From: Acidobacteriota bacterium | GTDB taxonomy: Bacteria > Acidobacteriota > Terriglobia > Acidiferrales > UBA7541 | Direction: 5' to 3' | Assembly: GCA_003224195.1 (NCBI GenBank) | Contig: QHYP01000104.1 | Coordinates: forward strand, 1-17,551 | Length of the DNA stretch: 17,551 bases | In this document: in pieces, positions 7,008-14,055 of the stretch | Numbering within the stretch: the first letter of the stretch is position 1 | Layout: each line of letters begins with the position of its first letter | Made by a program: the position numbers and the translations under genes | The notes under the pieces: model-generated | The model's database searches: none | Seen by the model: only the letters and a program-made list of their open reading frames with translations | What the model was told of the DNA's origin: nothing

Positions 7008-7231
7008 CCAGTTTCCGAGTAGCCGACCACTCGTCCAGAATCGTCGGATCGATCCGCTGCGCACCGATGCACGGGGAAATCCGGGTTAACACTGTACGAG
7101 TTGCGCGTTAGAACTAAGCCGTGGCTCTGACTCCCTCGATACACTCCGGACGTCGGGAGTGTTTTCGAGTGAGAGGGGGATTTTGCAAAGAACAATAACA
7201 GGCCGTGACCAGAAGAACGAAATGTCACCGC

Positions 7232-7260
7232 TTAACCTGAATCCTGCATGGAAAATGGCC
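7232..7260. repeat. Interspersed ~30-bp repeat, copy A
   Basis: This copy shares TTAA(C/T)CTGAATCCTGC and then a G/A-rich run ending in TGG-CC with copy B at 9194-9223, in the same orientation. The core CTGAATCCTGC (7237-7247) is identical. On the minus strand both copies read IFHAGFRL in a non-genic frame. The copies lie on either side of the protease gene. Confidence 0.6.
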
Positions 7261-7423
7261 CAAATCGGATCTACAGGATTGTTAATGTCGTCTGTTCGGA
7301 TGAAGTTCATGGTATCCAAAGCGGCCGCGGATGCGCCGGAGTGTTTCGGCGAAGTCGGCAACGCAGGGGTAGTCTCCCTGTTGTTAAGCGTAAATGGAGC
7401 GGCGCATCTGTGTAAATTCTAGT

Positions 7424-9103
7424 CTAGGGCTTTGCGGCCGACGCCGCCTGCGTGCCTACCGCCTGAGCCCTGCGGAAGGCGTCGAAGTCCGCCCAGACAT
7501 GCTGCACGGTCTTCTCCTCGAAAGTCTTGACCGTGGGGTCCCCGCCCTTCGCGGAATAGATTTCCAGCTTCACCTGACCGCAGTCCGGATTCACGGCGTC
7601 CGGCGAATACATGTACACCCCTTTGTAGGTGGAATCTTCCATCTTTACCACCCGGTTTCGGACCGACACCGTCACCGGAACCCTCCCAGGATGGATCGGC
7701 CGCACTTCCTTGTCTCCACAAAACAGCTTCATCGTCTGGAAATCGGTCTTGAACTTGAGTTTTGCAGCCGAGTTTGGGTTGAGCGAGCGGCCGAACGCTG
7801 ATCCGAACCCTTCCTTGGCCTTCGGCATCACATATATTGCGAATACTGCTGGATGCGCGCCGGCTTCTTCTTCCCACTCCTTCGGCGCATCGGAATCGCC
7901 AGTGCTTCCGTCCGCGCTTTGTTGTTTCTTGTTGCGCTTCTGATGCTCGCGCTCGGCCTGCAGCCGCCTCTCCTCCTGCTCCCGGTAATCCAGAGGAGGT
8001 GTGGAAAGAGCGATATTGAAATCTCCGGCGGCGAAATAGTACGGGCGTGCATCGTATTTTTCCGCCCGCAACGCTTCCTTGAGCCCTTCGATCGGATAAG
8101 GCGTCAGAGGCTCGACCGGAAGGAGCGCACCCGGCGGCGGAGTGCCCCTAACTTTCGCGCGATTCTGCTCGAGCAGCGCAAGTGCCTCCTCAATACGCAC
8201 GATACCCGACACGCCCGGCCCGCCTTCTCCGCGCGTGCCGAAGGTAGTCAACCCGATAACCTGGCCCGCTCCGTTGAACAGCGGCCCGCCTGAACTTCCC
8301 GGGTTAATGTTGATGTCCGACATGATGGTGTGCGGCTCGACCTTGCTGACGATGCCGGTGGTGATGATCTTATCGAGGCTGAGCGGGCTGCCGATGGTGA
8401 ACACCCGCTCGCCTTCCTCGACCGGAGTCCTGCCAGCTCCGGGCCTATACAGCGGTGCGGGTGAAGCGTTCGGCAGGGCAGCCATGTTCACCGACAGCAA
8501 TGCGACGTCCTTCTGGGGATCGGCGGCAATCAGCTTGGCCACGATTTTGTGCGTCCGGTCAAACTGCACGGCCAAATACTCCGAATTGCCCACGACGTGC
8601 TGATTGGTCAGGATGAGCCCCTTCCCGTCCACGAAGAATCCCGTGCCGTGCCCCGATTCGCTCCTCACGGTCACCACGGTGTTCTTCAGTCGCTTGAACT
8701 GTTCGGTGAGGTCATTGGCGGCGGGCTTTGCAGACGATGCCGGAGCAGCAGTCTCCTCCACTTTGGCGTTGTCATTGGTTAAGTCAATGTTCCGCTCGGC
8801 GTCCGAAAGCGATACCTGAATATTCCAAGAAAAGCGCCTACCTCCCAACTCGGCAGGCTTCGGCGACGAAACCGTGCACCGCCCCGGCGGAAGCTGTGCT
8901 TCCGCGGTTCCGTCTAGGCTAGTCTTCACCTCCGCGGCCCTTGCCCCGCTCTTGAGCGACACCACGAAAAATGGCACCGGTTTCTGATTGAGTTCTTGAT
9001 CCACAAGGATCACCCGGACCCGAACTTTGACCAGATTGGGCTGTGCCAGCGTTCCCGAAGCGGATACGAGTCCAAACAAGACCACCGATAAGTAGCGTTT
9101 CAT
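7424..9103 (-). CDS. Secreted trypsin-like serine protease with N-terminal Ig-like domain
   Basis: A 559-residue protein. The ATG at 9103 starts a clean signal peptide (MKRYLSVVLFGLVSASGTLAQ, cleavage after LAQ), with an AGGCAGG purine run a few bases upstream. Residues ~22-115 are a beta-sandwich, carboxypeptidase-regulatory-like region (VRVRVILVDQELNQKPVPF, LPPGRCTVSSPKP). Residues ~130-320 form a trypsin/DegP-type protease with the full triad: His169 (LTNQHVVG), Asp199 (DPQKDVALLSV) and Ser271 (NPGSSGGPLF). Spacing between these residues matches DegP. No PDZ domain is apparent. Instead there is a charged linker (~380-425, RREQEER/KRNKKQQ-like) and a C-terminal domain (~435-545) I do not recognise, with two cysteines. 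It stands alone and probably acts in the periplasm or at the surface in protein quality control or processing (inference). Confidence 0.88.
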   Translation of the reverse strand: MKRYLSVVLFGLVSASGTLAQPNLVKVRVRVILVDQELNQKPVPFFVVSLKSGARAAEVKTSLDGTAEAQLPPGRCTVSSPKPAELGGRRFSWNIQVSLSDAERNIDLTNDNAKVEETAAPASSAKPAANDLTEQFKRLKNTVVTVRSESGHGTGFFVDGKGLILTNQHVVGNSEYLAVQFDRTHKIVAKLIAADPQKDVALLSVNMAALPNASPAPLYRPGAGRTPVEEGERVFTIGSPLSLDKIITTGIVSKVEPHTIMSDININPGSSGGPLFNGAGQVIGLTTFGTRGEGGPGVSGIVRIEEALALLEQNRAKVRGTPPPGALLPVEPLTPYPIEGLKEALRAEKYDARPYYFAAGDFNIALSTPPLDYREQEERRLQAEREHQKRNKKQQSADGSTGDSDAPKEWEEEAGAHPAVFAIYVMPKAKEGFGSAFGRSLNPNSAAKLKFKTDFQTMKLFCGDKEVRPIHPGRVPVTVSVRNRVVKMEDSTYKGVYMYSPDAVNPDCGQVKLEIYSAKGGDPTVKTFEEKTVQHVWADFDAFRRAQAVGTQAASAAKP

Positions 9104-9193
9104 GGCCTGCCTTTCGACGAAGGACAGCTGCTTCGATGATCGGCCCGCTTCCGCCACGGATCAACGATGGCAGATCATTCGGGTTCCAATGAG

Positions 9194-9223
9194 TTAATCT
9201 GAATCCTGCGTGAAAAATGGGCC
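9194..9223. repeat. Interspersed ~30-bp repeat, copy B
   Basis: Same-orientation partner of copy A (7232-7260), with the identical core CTGAATCCTGC at 9199-9209. Differences are a few substitutions plus one base of length in the A/G run. It sits about 90 bases upstream of the protease start codon, while copy A sits about 165 bases beyond its stop. Confidence 0.6.
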
Positions 9224-9588
9224 GAGCACGAACGCGTTCGAGTTGCTTGTATGAGAATCCTAGCTCAGGGCGACCGTGGACTGGAGCGGGAGCTTCTCCG
9301 GGCCAAGCCCAGGATCCCAAACATCATGACGAGGTCCTTCTCTATGAGGAGCGACTGTCCCGTTCGCAACGCCGGCGAATTCTTGCACACATCGTCTGTT
9401 GCGCTGATCTCTATCCGTTAAGGCTCGTCACATCGCTAAATCGGCACTTTAAGCAAGCGTCGCTCTGGGTCGTTGCACGCACGGGATCCGTGCAACAACA
9501 ACATGGGAGCTAAACTCAGCAACGGAAGCAGCAGCGATGATGCGGAAACGAGGGAAATACGGACCAGCAAGTTTCTGTTAATCATCTC

Positions 9589-9662
9589 GAACCGCCGTGT
9601 ACAGACCCGCACGCACGGTGGTGTGGCAGGGGTCAGCGCGCAACCGCTGCCCCCATGCCGAT
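9589..9662 (+). ncRNA. Group II intron 3' end relic (domains V and VI)
   Basis: 9591-9622 folds as a domain V hairpin: ACCGCCGTG pairs with CACGGTGGT, with the catalytic triad in CGC form (9593-9595) opposite GTG including the central G-U pair, and a two-base CG bulge on the 3' side. The upper stem (TACA against CGCA around GACC) carries two A-C mismatches, suggesting decay. A two-base joiner leads to domain VI: GGCA/TGCC (9625-9628, 9656-9659), GGGG/CCCC, CAGCG/CGCTG, and a six-base loop. A single adenosine, A9655, is bulged, eight bases before a predicted 3' end at 9662 that closes in GAT, just as for a branch-point adenosine. No reverse-transcriptase reading frame or domain I lies upstream, so this is probably a 5'-truncated insertion. 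Called from fold logic, not a covariance search. Confidence 0.6.
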
Positions 9663-9707
9663 CTGGTTGGCAAACCGGAGATGTGGCCATCTGACACCTT
9701 GGCGATT

Positions 9708-9731
9708 GTGCCCGAGTGACGGGGCACTCGG
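9708..9731 (+). promoter_or_regulatory. Two mutually exclusive hairpins upstream of coxS
   Basis: GTGCCC (9708-9713) can pair with GGGCAC (9722-9727), or CGAGTG (9713-9718) with CACTCG (9725-9730). The two six-bp stems share bases, so only one can form at a time. The segment is 100 bases before the coxS start, probably above the promoter, so a leader-switch role is speculative. It could equally be a protein-binding dyad or chance. Confidence 0.25.
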
Positions 9732-9830
9732 AAACTGACCCGGGGCCGGAACTGGAAGGCCCTTTTCCTTTAGCCCTGAATTCTGGTATCTTCACCCACC
9801 ACCGGAGTTTTCCCCGCCCTGGAGATCGCC

Positions 9831-10295
9831 ATGAAGATCAGAGTCACGATCAACGGAAAAAGCTATTCCCACGACGTGGAGCCGAGGCTGCTCCTCATCC
9901 ATTATCTGCGCGAGGTCGTGGGACTGACCGGGTCGCACGTGGGCTGCGAGACATCGCTTTGCGGAGCCTGCACGGTCGAGCTGAACGGGAAGGCCGTCAA
10001 AAGCTGCACGATGTTCGCTGTGCAGGCCGACGGCGCAAGCGTCGTCACGGTTGAAGGCTTGGCCACAGACGGCAAGCTCCATCCAGTGCAGGAAGCATTC
10101 TGGAATGAGCACGGCCTGCAATGCGGCTTCTGCACGCCCGGGATGATCATGGCGTCGAAGCAGATTCTGGACCGCACTCCAAAACCCACCGAAGAAGAGA
10201 TCCGCCACGGCCTGGAAGGCAACGTTTGCCGTTGCACCGGGTATCAGCACATCGTAAATGCAGTGAAAGCCGCCGCGGCCGGGGCGGGAAAGTAG
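9831..10295 (+). CDS. coxS: Molybdenum hydroxylase small (2Fe-2S) subunit, CoxS-like
   Basis: A 154-residue subunit that passes electrons from the molybdenum centre to the flavin subunit. The N-terminal ferredoxin-type [2Fe-2S] cluster is held by Cys39, Cys44, Cys47 and Cys59 (GCETSLCGACTV and SC). The C-terminal helical domain binds the second cluster through Cys98, Cys101, Cys133 and Cys135 (CGFCTPGMIM, GNVCRCTGY). All eight ligands are present, and the length is typical. The start is ATG 9831, with GGAG seven to ten bases upstream. It is the first gene of a tight S-L-M-G operon, nine bases before coxL; gene order S-L-M is that of form II (BMS-type) enzymes, whereas form I carbon monoxide dehydrogenase is usually M-S-L. 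It has no signal peptide and acts in the cytoplasm. Confidence 0.95.
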   Translation: MKIRVTINGKSYSHDVEPRLLLIHYLREVVGLTGSHVGCETSLCGACTVELNGKAVKSCTMFAVQADGASVVTVEGLATDGKLHPVQEAFWNEHGLQCGFCTPGMIMASKQILDRTPKPTEEEIRHGLEGNVCRCTGYQHIVNAVKAAAAGAGK

Positions 10296-10304
10296 GAGGC
10301 GACA

Positions 10305-12632
10305 ATGGCGACCACGATGACGCAAACCGAAACCTTCGTCGGGAAGCGCGTCCGCCGGCGTGAGGACCCGCGACTGATCACCGGCACGGCCACCTACGTC
10401 GAGGACATCCAGATGCCGGGCATGCACTACGCGGTCATCGTGCGCAGCCCGCATGCAGCGGCCAGGATCCGCTCGATCAAAACCAAGCAGGCGGAGGCGG
10501 CGCCCGGTGTAGTGGCGGTGTACACGGGCAAGGACACCGAGCGCGTCGGGCCGGTTCCGTGCGGAGCATCGCTGCCGGGGTTGCGCGTTCCGCACCATCA
10601 TGTTTTGGCGACCGACCGCGTGTACTTCGTCGGGCATCCGGTGGCTGTGGTGGTAGCGACGGACCGCTATCTCGCTCGGGACGCCGCGGACCTTGTGGAA
10701 GTGGATTACGACGTGTTGCCAGCGGTGGCCGATCCGGAGAAAGCGCTGGCCAAGGGCGCTCCGGCCGTGCACCCCGAGTGGCCGGACAATACCGCGTTCA
10801 CCTTTCACCAGGAAGGCGGTGACGTGGACAAAGCGTTTGCGGAAGCCGACCTCGTGGTCAAGCAACGCATGACCAGCCAGCGCCTGATCCCCATGGCCCT
10901 GGAGACGCGTGGTGTGGTGGCGGAATGGCGCGGAGCCGACCGGCAGCTCAATCTGTACACGTCGACGCAAATCCCGCACCTGGTGCGTACGCTGGTGGCG
11001 CAGATGCTGAGCCTCGAGGAAAACCGCATGCGCGTGGTGACGCCCGAGGTCGGCGGTGGATTCGGGAGCAAGCTGAACGTCTACGCTGAAGAGGCGCTGA
11101 TGGGCTTCGTGGCCATGAAGATCAACAAGCCCGTCAAGTGGATCGAATCGCGCCGTGAGAATTTCCTTTGCACCATCCACGGCCGCGGCCACGTGGACTA
11201 TTACGAAGTGGCGGCGAAGCGCGACGGCACGATTCTCGGCATCAAGCTCAAGATCATTCAAGACCTCGGCGCCTACCACCAGTTGCTGACGCCGGCAATC
11301 CCTACGCTCAGCGTCCTCATGATGCCCGGCCTTTACAAGACAAAAAACGTTCGCGCAGACATCGTGGGTGTGTTCACCAACTGCATGCCGACCGACGCCT
11401 ATCGCGGCGCCGGACGCCCGGAGGCGACTCACGGCATCGAGCGCATGGTCGATCTTCTGGCAGACGAGCTGAAGATGGATCCGGCCGAAATCCGGCTCAA
11501 GAATTTCGTCGGCAAGGACGAGTTTCCTTACGCAACCGCAACGGGGCTCATGTATGACTCGGGCGATTACGCCGCGCCGCTCAAGAAGGCGCTCGAGATC
11601 GTCGGCTACCAGAAGCTGCGCCAAGAGCAGATCGAGGCGCGCAAGCAAGGAAAGTGGATGGGCATCGGCATTTCGACGTACGGCGAGATCTGCGCTATCG
11701 GTCCGTCACCGGCCACGCCCGCCGGCGGGTGGGAAAGCGCCACGGTGAAGATCGAACCCTCGGGCAAAGTGACCGTGATGACCGGCGCTTGTCCGCATGG
11801 CCAGGGCGAGGAAACCACGTTCGCTCAGATCACTGCCGACGAGCTTGGCGTTGGTCTTGACGACGTGCTGGTGATCCGCGGGGACACGGCGATCGTGCAG
11901 TACGGTATCGGCACCTTCGGCAGCCGCGCCACGGCGATCGGCGGCACGGCGCTCTATTTCGCGCTGCAAGATCTCAAGGCGAAGATCAAGAAATTCGGCG
12001 CGATGCTGCTGGAGTCGGAGGACGTCACATTTTCCGCGGGCCAGGTGACCTGCAACAGAACGGGAAAGAGCAAGTCGCTCCAGGAAATCGCCGGGGCGAG
12101 CTACCGGGCGTTGAAGCTGCCGCCGGAAACCGAACCCGGGCTGCTCGCGACGCGCTTCTGGGAGCCGCCGAATTTTACTTTCCCGTTCGGCGCGCACATC
12201 GTTGTGAGCGACATCGACGGCGAGACCGGCCAGATCAAGATCCGCCGCTACGTCGCCGTGGACGATTGCGGCAACATGATCAATCCGCTGCTTGTCGACG
12301 GGCAGGTGCACGGCGGCGTGGCGCAGGGGCTCGGCCAAGCGCTGTGGGAGCAAGTCGTGTACGACGACAACGGCCAGCTTGTCACCGGCGAGTTGATGGA
12401 CTACGCCGTGCCGCGAGCGCACATGATGCCCTGGATTGAAAACGACCACACGACCACTCCTTCGCCGGTGAATCCACTGGGCGTCAAGGGTGTGGGCGAG
12501 GCGGGCACGATCGGGTGTTCGCCCGCCGTAGTCAACTCTGTGGTGGATGCGCTCTCGCCGCTGGGAGTTCGACACATTGACATGCCGCTGACGCCGGAAA
12601 AGATCTGGAAGCTGATTGCAGGGGGAAACTGA
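10305..12632 (+). CDS. coxL: Molybdenum hydroxylase large subunit, form II CoxL-like
   Basis: A 775-residue catalytic subunit of the xanthine oxidase family that binds the molybdopterin cytosine dinucleotide cofactor. It starts at ATG 10305 with AGGAGG just upstream. Residues ~15-130 are the a/b hammerhead domain (GTATYVEDIQMPGMHYA), followed by cofactor-binding domains: VGGGFGSK at 249-256, TGACPHGQG around 487, and the catalytic glutamate near residue 732 in GVGEAGTIG. The active-site loop is AYRGAGR (365-371), the form II signature. The AYxCSFR loop, whose cysteine binds copper in true form I carbon monoxide dehydrogenases, is absent, with Gly368 at that place. Thus CO oxidation should not be assumed; an aldehyde, purine or other heterocycle is equally possible. 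Needs cofactor-maturation proteins not encoded in the window. Confidence 0.94.
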   Translation: MATTMTQTETFVGKRVRRREDPRLITGTATYVEDIQMPGMHYAVIVRSPHAAARIRSIKTKQAEAAPGVVAVYTGKDTERVGPVPCGASLPGLRVPHHHVLATDRVYFVGHPVAVVVATDRYLARDAADLVEVDYDVLPAVADPEKALAKGAPAVHPEWPDNTAFTFHQEGGDVDKAFAEADLVVKQRMTSQRLIPMALETRGVVAEWRGADRQLNLYTSTQIPHLVRTLVAQMLSLEENRMRVVTPEVGGGFGSKLNVYAEEALMGFVAMKINKPVKWIESRRENFLCTIHGRGHVDYYEVAAKRDGTILGIKLKIIQDLGAYHQLLTPAIPTLSVLMMPGLYKTKNVRADIVGVFTNCMPTDAYRGAGRPEATHGIERMVDLLADELKMDPAEIRLKNFVGKDEFPYATATGLMYDSGDYAAPLKKALEIVGYQKLRQEQIEARKQGKWMGIGISTYGEICAIGPSPATPAGGWESATVKIEPSGKVTVMTGACPHGQGEETTFAQITADELGVGLDDVLVIRGDTAIVQYGIGTFGSRATAIGGTALYFALQDLKAKIKKFGAMLLESEDVTFSAGQVTCNRTGKSKSLQEIAGASYRALKLPPETEPGLLATRFWEPPNFTFPFGAHIVVSDIDGETGQIKIRRYVAVDDCGNMINPLLVDGQVHGGVAQGLGQALWEQVVYDDNGQLVTGELMDYAVPRAHMMPWIENDHTTTPSPVNPLGVKGVGEAGTIGCSPAVVNSVVDALSPLGVRHIDMPLTPEKIWKLIAGGN

Positions 12633-12633
12633 A

Positions 12634-13488
12634 ATGATTCCGCAAAAATTTGAGTACACCGCGCCGAAAACGCTCGATGAAGCGCTGCTCTTGTTGGCGG
12701 CCGGAGCAAAGCCCCTGGCCGGCGGCATGAGCCTGATTCCGATGATGAAGCTGCGGCTGGCCGCGCCCGAGCATCTGGTGGACCTGGGCAAGCTGAAAGA
12801 CCTGAACTACATTCGCGAAACGGACGGCACACTGCACATCGGCGCCACCACGACGCACGCGGAGATCGAAAGCTCGCCGATTCTTCGCAAGAAGTGTCCG
12901 CTGCTGGCCGAGACCGCGGCGGCGATCGGGGATGTGCAGGTGCGCAACATGGGCACCATCGGAGGCAGCGTGGCGCATGCCGATCCGGCGGCCGATTATC
13001 CAGCCGCGCTCCAGGCCCTCGAGGCAAAGCTGGCGCTGAAGGGGGCAAAATCGGACCGCATTGTGGCCGCGGCCGATTTCTTTGTGGACGCTTTCACGAC
13101 TGCGCTGCAACCGAATGAGATTATCCGCGAGGTGATTGTGCCTGTCGAAGCCGCCGGCACGGGGACGAGCTATCAAAAGATGTTCCATCCGGCGAGCGGG
13201 TTCGCGATTGTCGGCATTGCCGCGCGGGTTCGGAAGAAGGCTGGAAATATCGCTCTCGTGCGCATCGGCGTGACCGGGCTCTCGAATCGCCCCTATCGTG
13301 CGGCCACCGCTGAAAAGGCGCTTGAAGGCAAATTGGGTTCGGCCACGGAGATTCAGAACGCCGCGGCGCTGGTCGCGAAGGGTGTCGATGCGAACTCCGA
13401 CCTGCACGCCTCGGCCGAATACCGGCGGCATTTGGCGGTCGTTCATGCGGCGCGGGCGCTGATGACAGCGCTCGCGAGGACGGCGTGA
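12634..13488 (+). CDS. coxM: Molybdenum hydroxylase medium (FAD) subunit, CoxM-like
   Basis: A 284-residue flavoprotein that transfers electrons from the iron-sulfur subunit to the acceptor. FAD-binding motifs typical of the family are present: AGGMSLIP at 29-36 (AGGHSLLP in most relatives; His is replaced by Met here) and TIGGSVAHADPAADYP at 108-123. The C-terminal CO_deh_flav_C-like region spans ~170-280 (FHPASGFAIVGIAARV, ALVRIGVTGLSNRPYRA). The ATG at 12634 follows the coxL stop by one base and has AGGGGG nine bases upstream; an in-frame TTG at 12616 would overlap coxL and is less likely. Its end overlaps coxG by four bases (GTGA), implying translational coupling. Confidence 0.94.
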   Translation: MIPQKFEYTAPKTLDEALLLLAAGAKPLAGGMSLIPMMKLRLAAPEHLVDLGKLKDLNYIRETDGTLHIGATTTHAEIESSPILRKKCPLLAETAAAIGDVQVRNMGTIGGSVAHADPAADYPAALQALEAKLALKGAKSDRIVAAADFFVDAFTTALQPNEIIREVIVPVEAAGTGTSYQKMFHPASGFAIVGIAARVRKKAGNIALVRIGVTGLSNRPYRAATAEKALEGKLGSATEIQNAAALVAKGVDANSDLHASAEYRRHLAVVHAARALMTALARTA

Positions 13489-13919
13489 AGATTTCCGGCT
13501 CTTATACTCTGCCGCTTCCCCCGGAACGCACCTATCAGATGATGCAGGATCCCGAAGTCCTGGCGCGCGCCATTCCTGGTTGCGAAGGGCTTGAAAAAAC
13601 CGGCGAAGGCGAATATCGCATGAAGATGCAGATGGCGCTGGCGAGTCTTTCCGGCGCTTTCGAGGGCCGCGTGCGCATCACCGATCAGACTCCTTCTTTG
13701 AGTTTCCGGCTGGTGGTCGAGGGCGCGGGACGCATCGGGTTCGTGAAAGGCGAGGGTCTGCTGAAGCTCCGTGCGGCCGACGGAGGTACCGAGGTCTCCT
13801 ATGAAGGCGAGGCGCAGGTGGGGGGCACCATCGCGGCCGTGGGCCAGCGCCTGATCGATGGAACGGCCAAGATGATGATCAAGAAGTTTTTCGAGAAATT
13901 CGCGGAGGCGGCAAGCTGA
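13485..13919 (+). CDS. coxG: CoxG-like SRPBCC protein
   Basis: A 144-residue protein of the SRPBCC (START/Bet v 1-like) fold, opening with MKISGSYTLPLPPERTYQMMQDPEVLARAIPGC, the standard CoxG N-terminus, and continuing with the beta-sheet core (MKMQMALASLSGAFEGRVRI, SLSFRLVVEGAGRIGFVKG) and the closing helix (GGTIAAVGQRLIDGTAKMMIKKFFEKF). It starts at GTG 13485, overlapping the coxM stop by four bases. In characterised systems CoxG links the dehydrogenase to the membrane and quinone pool, with a hydrophobic C-terminal tail. This copy ends right after the SRPBCC helix and has no tail, so it may bind a lipophilic ligand but cannot anchor itself (inference). The operon appears to end here; other accessory genes (coxD, coxE, coxF) are not in the window. 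Confidence 0.9.
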   Translation: MKISGSYTLPLPPERTYQMMQDPEVLARAIPGCEGLEKTGEGEYRMKMQMALASLSGAFEGRVRITDQTPSLSFRLVVEGAGRIGFVKGEGLLKLRAADGGTEVSYEGEAQVGGTIAAVGQRLIDGTAKMMIKKFFEKFAEAAS

Positions 13920-14055
13920 GCCTGGACCTGTATTACGCTCCGGCGAAGCCGTCACTCTGGTTTCCTTGAAACGTCAATAATTTGCGTCGCACTCCGGCTG
14001 TCACCTCCAGCTTCAGCACTTCAAACAACGTCGCAGCAATTGAACTGCAAAGGCC

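Larger units (their letters stand above)
6749..7423. other. Repeat-bearing intergenic region
   Basis: About 675 bases between two minus-strand genes. It should contain the deoC promoter (just above 6748), but I see no clear -35/-10 pair. Open frames here are arginine/proline-rich, overlap repeats, and are not called. It contains the palindrome and hairpin at 6969-7007, a weak hairpin at 7141-7162 (ACACTCC/GGAGTGT followed by TTTC), and one copy of the interspersed repeat at 7232-7260. Confidence 0.55.
9104..9830. other. Intergenic region upstream of the cox operon, with repeat and intron relic
   Basis: About 730 bases between divergent genes. It holds copy B of the interspersed repeat, the group II intron 3' relic (9589-9662), and an alternative-hairpin segment (9708-9731). 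Short open frames at 9217-9513 (plus) and 9250-9420 (plus) have no credible start signal or recognised domain and may be decayed gene fragments. The cox promoter should lie near 9760-9800; a TATCTT at 9787-9792 is a possible -10 box but no convincing -35 was seen. Confidence 0.55.

Noticed and set aside
7141..7166. Intrinsic terminator (ACACTCC/GGAGTGT then TTTC)
   Set aside because: Short stem, weak T-run on the plus strand, and no plus-strand gene upstream; probably chance or part of a repeat.
9792..11648. A 618-codon minus-strand open frame opposite coxS and coxL
   Set aside because: It is the shadow of coxS and coxL, which have complete cofactor motifs and ribosome-binding sites on the plus strand.
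11706..13446. Long minus-strand open frames opposite coxL and coxM
   Set aside because: Shadows with arginine-rich, motif-free translations.
9831..13919. Form I aerobic CO dehydrogenase
   Set aside because: The active-site loop is AYRGAGR, not AYxCSFR, and gene order is S-L-M; both indicate form II.
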